Assembly: GCA_016650135.1 (NCBI GenBank)
Contig: JAENWH010000074.1
Coordinates: 1-7,804, forward strand
Length of the DNA stretch: 7,804 nucleotides
Direction: 5' to 3'
Origin: Peptostreptococcaceae bacterium
Lineage (GTDB): Bacteria; Bacillota_A; Clostridia; Peptostreptococcales; Anaerovoracaceae
A program made the position numbers and the translations under genes. Of the stretch, positions 6,581 to 7,804 are shown one piece after another (positions within the stretch are counted from its first letter, which is position 1; the number at the start of each line of letters is the position of its first letter). A model generated the notes under the pieces. The model ran no database searches. It saw nothing but the letters and a program-made list of their open reading frames with translations, and was not told the origin of the DNA.

Positions 6581-7450
6581 ATGGTTTTTTTAGAAGAAGA
6601 TTATTTAATTGGTGTGGATTTAGGTGGAACAAAAGCAATGGCCTGCCTTTTAAAAGGCTCAAATATCATTAAGAAGAATCAACGGTTACTGCCCGGAGCA
6701 GAATCAACGGCCGAAGAGATAACACAGCTCCTAATTGATGTAATTGCGAATGTTTTTGATGAAAAGGTGAAAGGTATCGGTATCGGCGTGCCCAGTTTGA
6801 TAGATCGTGAAAAAGGCATTGTGTTTGATGTGCAAAACATTCCTGCCTGGGGCAATATCCCCCTTAGGAATATTTTGGAGAAACGCTTCAAAGTACCTGT
6901 ATATATGAATAATGATGCAAACTGTTTTACACTGGGGGAATTCAGGTTTGGTAAACACGACAGAAAGATAAAAAATTTCGTAGGACTTACCCTGGGAACT
7001 GGAATGGGTGCAGGAATTATCAATAAAGGATACTTACTTTCAGATGCGCATTGTGGCTCAGGAGAATTTGGCAGCACTCCTTATCTGGATGGAATTTTGG
7101 AAGACTATTGTAGCGGTAAATTTTTTCAGAATTATTATGGTGAGAGTGGTGAAATTATTGGTAAGCAGGCAAAAGAGGGAAACCATAGTGCACTGAAATC
7201 TTTTGATGAATTCGGAAAACATCTTGGTATTGCTGTTAAAACCATCTTGTTTACTCTTGACCCTTCCATGATTGTTATTGGTGGCTCAGTTGCTAAATCA
7301 CATTCCTTTTTCGAAAAAACAATGTGGGAACAAATCAGAAGTTTTCCTTATCCCAAAGTGGTTGATGACTTGTGTTTAAAATTTATTACGAATGGAAAAA
7401 ACGCTATTTTAGGAGCCGCTTCACTGTATTATGACGAGGAAGGTAAATAA
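6581..7450 (+). CDS. ROK-family sugar kinase, probable glucosamine/hexose kinase lacking the zinc motif
   Basis: This cytoplasmic kinase (289 aa) should phosphorylate the imported sugar at C6 using ATP. It has the ATP-binding loop GVDLGGTKA (11-19), the catalytic Asp112 in MNNDANC (109-115), and the second phosphate-binding loop LTLGTGMGAGI (about 136-146). After the GSGEFG segment, where classical ROK glucokinases and repressors have a His and a CxCGxxGC zinc site, this protein reads STPYLDGILEDYCSG; the zinc ligands are absent, as in a group of Bacteroidota ROK kinases. There is no N-terminal helix-turn-helix, so it is an enzyme and not a NagC-type repressor. The start lies five bases after the transporter stop. 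Glucosamine as substrate follows from the deacetylase and glucosaminidase upstream; glucose, GlcNAc or broad hexose specificity is equally possible from sequence alone. Confidence 0.85.
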   Translation: MVFLEEDYLIGVDLGGTKAMACLLKGSNIIKKNQRLLPGAESTAEEITQLLIDVIANVFDEKVKGIGIGVPSLIDREKGIVFDVQNIPAWGNIPLRNILEKRFKVPVYMNNDANCFTLGEFRFGKHDRKIKNFVGLTLGTGMGAGIINKGYLLSDAHCGSGEFGSTPYLDGILEDYCSGKFFQNYYGESGEIIGKQAKEGNHSALKSFDEFGKHLGIAVKTILFTLDPSMIVIGGSVAKSHSFFEKTMWEQIRSFPYPKVVDDLCLKFITNGKNAILGAASLYYDEEGK

Positions 7451-7529
7451 GTGATATGCGAAAAGTTATTTATAAAAGGTCTATTAAACTATAACATCCC
7501 AAAGGCCATGTAATATTTTTTAAAATAAT

Positions 7530-7560
7530 CCATATTTTCTTGTGGTAGTATGGTTTTTTT
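7530..7560 (+). terminator. Possible terminator: imperfect hairpin followed by seven T
   Basis: CCATA (7530-7534) pairs with TATGG (7549-7553), extendable inward by one G-T and one A-T pair, and is followed by TTTTTTT (7554-7560). It lies 80 bases after the kinase stop, where the end of the operon transcript is expected. The stem is weak and AT-rich, and it may equally be part of the terminal region of the downstream insertion sequence. The rest of 7451-7600 shows no gene. Confidence 0.3.
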
Positions 7561-7572
7561 GTTTATTTTTGC

Positions 7573-7591
7573 TATTACGTGTAACGTAATA
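7573..7591. promoter_or_regulatory. Perfect 8-bp palindrome upstream of the transposase start
   Basis: TATTACGT (7573-7580) and ACGTAATA (7584-7591) form a perfect inverted repeat around GTA, ending nine bases before the transposase ATG. In an mRNA it would be a hairpin next to the start codon; in DNA it could bind a dimeric protein. Either could limit transposase expression. It may also lie within the terminal region of the insertion sequence. Confidence 0.45.
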
Positions 7592-7600
7592 TATATTGAT

Positions 7601-7804
7601 ATGAAACAATTTCCTGATTGGGTGTTAAAGCACAAGAAAAAAGGTGTTGAATTACGAGAAATCCGTGGACGCTATTATGCTTATGAGGTGTCGAGTAAAT
7701 GGAATAAAGAACTGAAACGGTCGCAAAAAATTACCGGAAGTTACTTGGGAACAATCACTGAAGCCAGCGGTTTTGTTCCAAAGCGAACCCAACAAGTAAA
7801 GGTA
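7601..7804 (+). CDS. DDE transposase of an IS4/IS1634-like element, N-terminal fragment (cut by window edge)
   Basis: An ATG at 7601 opens a frame that runs uninterrupted for 68 codons to the window end. It begins MKQFPDWVLKHKKKGVELRE, followed by an aromatic, basic segment (IRGRYYAYEVSSKWNKELKR) and SQKITGSYLGTITEASGF. This pattern, a 'PxWVxxxKxxGxExRxIxGxYYxYEVSS' opening followed by 'K.TG.yLG.IT', matches the start of IS4-superfamily (IS1634-like) transposases that also occur in Bacteroidota. The DDE catalytic core lies outside the window, so intactness is unknown. No Shine-Dalgarno and no good promoter were seen; the palindrome at 7573-7591 is the only notable upstream feature. The transposase call is fairly secure; the exact IS family is tentative. 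Confidence 0.65.
   Translation, partial: MKQFPDWVLKHKKKGVELREIRGRYYAYEVSSKWNKELKRSQKITGSYLGTITEASGFVPKRTQQVKV

Noticed and set aside
6679..7196. Open frames inside the kinase gene (6679-7077 and 6731-6958 minus; 7008-7196 plus)
   Set aside because: They are antisense or out-of-frame shadows of a well-supported ROK gene.
7464..7495. Inverted repeat GTTAT...ATAAC downstream of the kinase gene
   Set aside because: Five A-T-rich pairs around a 21-base loop are expected by chance here.
7558..7598. Bacteroidetes-type promoter for the right-hand transposase
   Set aside because: TTTG elements exist, but no match to TAnnTTTG occurs at 19-21 bases spacing; the best candidate fits at only a few positions.
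1..7804. CRISPR array, tRNA, rRNA or phage genes
   Set aside because: No regularly spaced repeats, cloverleaf-type sequences or structural phage proteins were seen; the only long repeat is the two-copy GH2 leader.

Overview
The window is AT-rich and looks like Bacteroidota DNA. It carries a textbook Bacteroidetes-type promoter (TTTG, 20-base spacer, TAATTTTG at 253-284), its genes lack strong Shine-Dalgarno sequences, and the protein families (short NagB, an unusual CE4 deacetylase, a GH2 exo-glucosaminidase, an FHS-type sugar transporter, a zinc-motif-less ROK kinase) are of kinds seen in Bacteroidota sugar-utilisation loci. Species cannot be assigned.

Layout. Positions 1-72 (minus strand) are the first 24 codons of an IS1595-family-like transposase. 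A non-coding stretch (73-321) holds a perfect 9-bp hairpin and the promoter. Five same-strand genes follow: a chimeric nagB-like ORF (349-1170), an exported polysaccharide deacetylase (1225-2598), an exported GH2 exo-beta-D-glucosaminidase (2641-5313), an MFS sugar transporter (5316-6575) and a ROK sugar kinase (6581-7450). The last three are nearly contiguous, with gaps of 2 and 5 bases. An intergenic stretch (7451-7600) with a terminator-like hairpin and a perfect palindrome leads to the first 68 codons of a second, unrelated transposase that runs off the right edge (7601-7804).

Logic. The genes spell a complete deacetylate-first amino-sugar route. The exported deacetylase removes acetyl groups from chito-oligosaccharides or a related GlcNAc glycan. 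The GH2 enzyme, whose acid/base is Asp as in exo-glucosaminidases, releases glucosamine. The MFS protein imports the sugar, the ROK kinase phosphorylates it, and NagB turns GlcN-6-P into fructose-6-P and ammonia. No NagA (GlcNAc-6-P deacetylase) is present or required. No SusC/SusD pair, chitinase or regulator lies inside the window.

Most unusual point. A 196-bp segment carrying the 5' leader, signal peptide and first mature residues of the GH2 gene (2620-2815) is present a second time at 301-496 (7 substitutions, no gaps), fused in frame to nagB, whose own N-terminus is missing. In this copy the ATG start has become ACG. The cytoplasmic deaminase has thus acquired an export signal and lost its normal start, so it is either a decaying chimera or a very strange protein. 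The two copies form direct repeats around nagB and the deacetylase gene. Recombination between them would delete 2319 bp and put the strong promoter directly in front of the GH2 gene.
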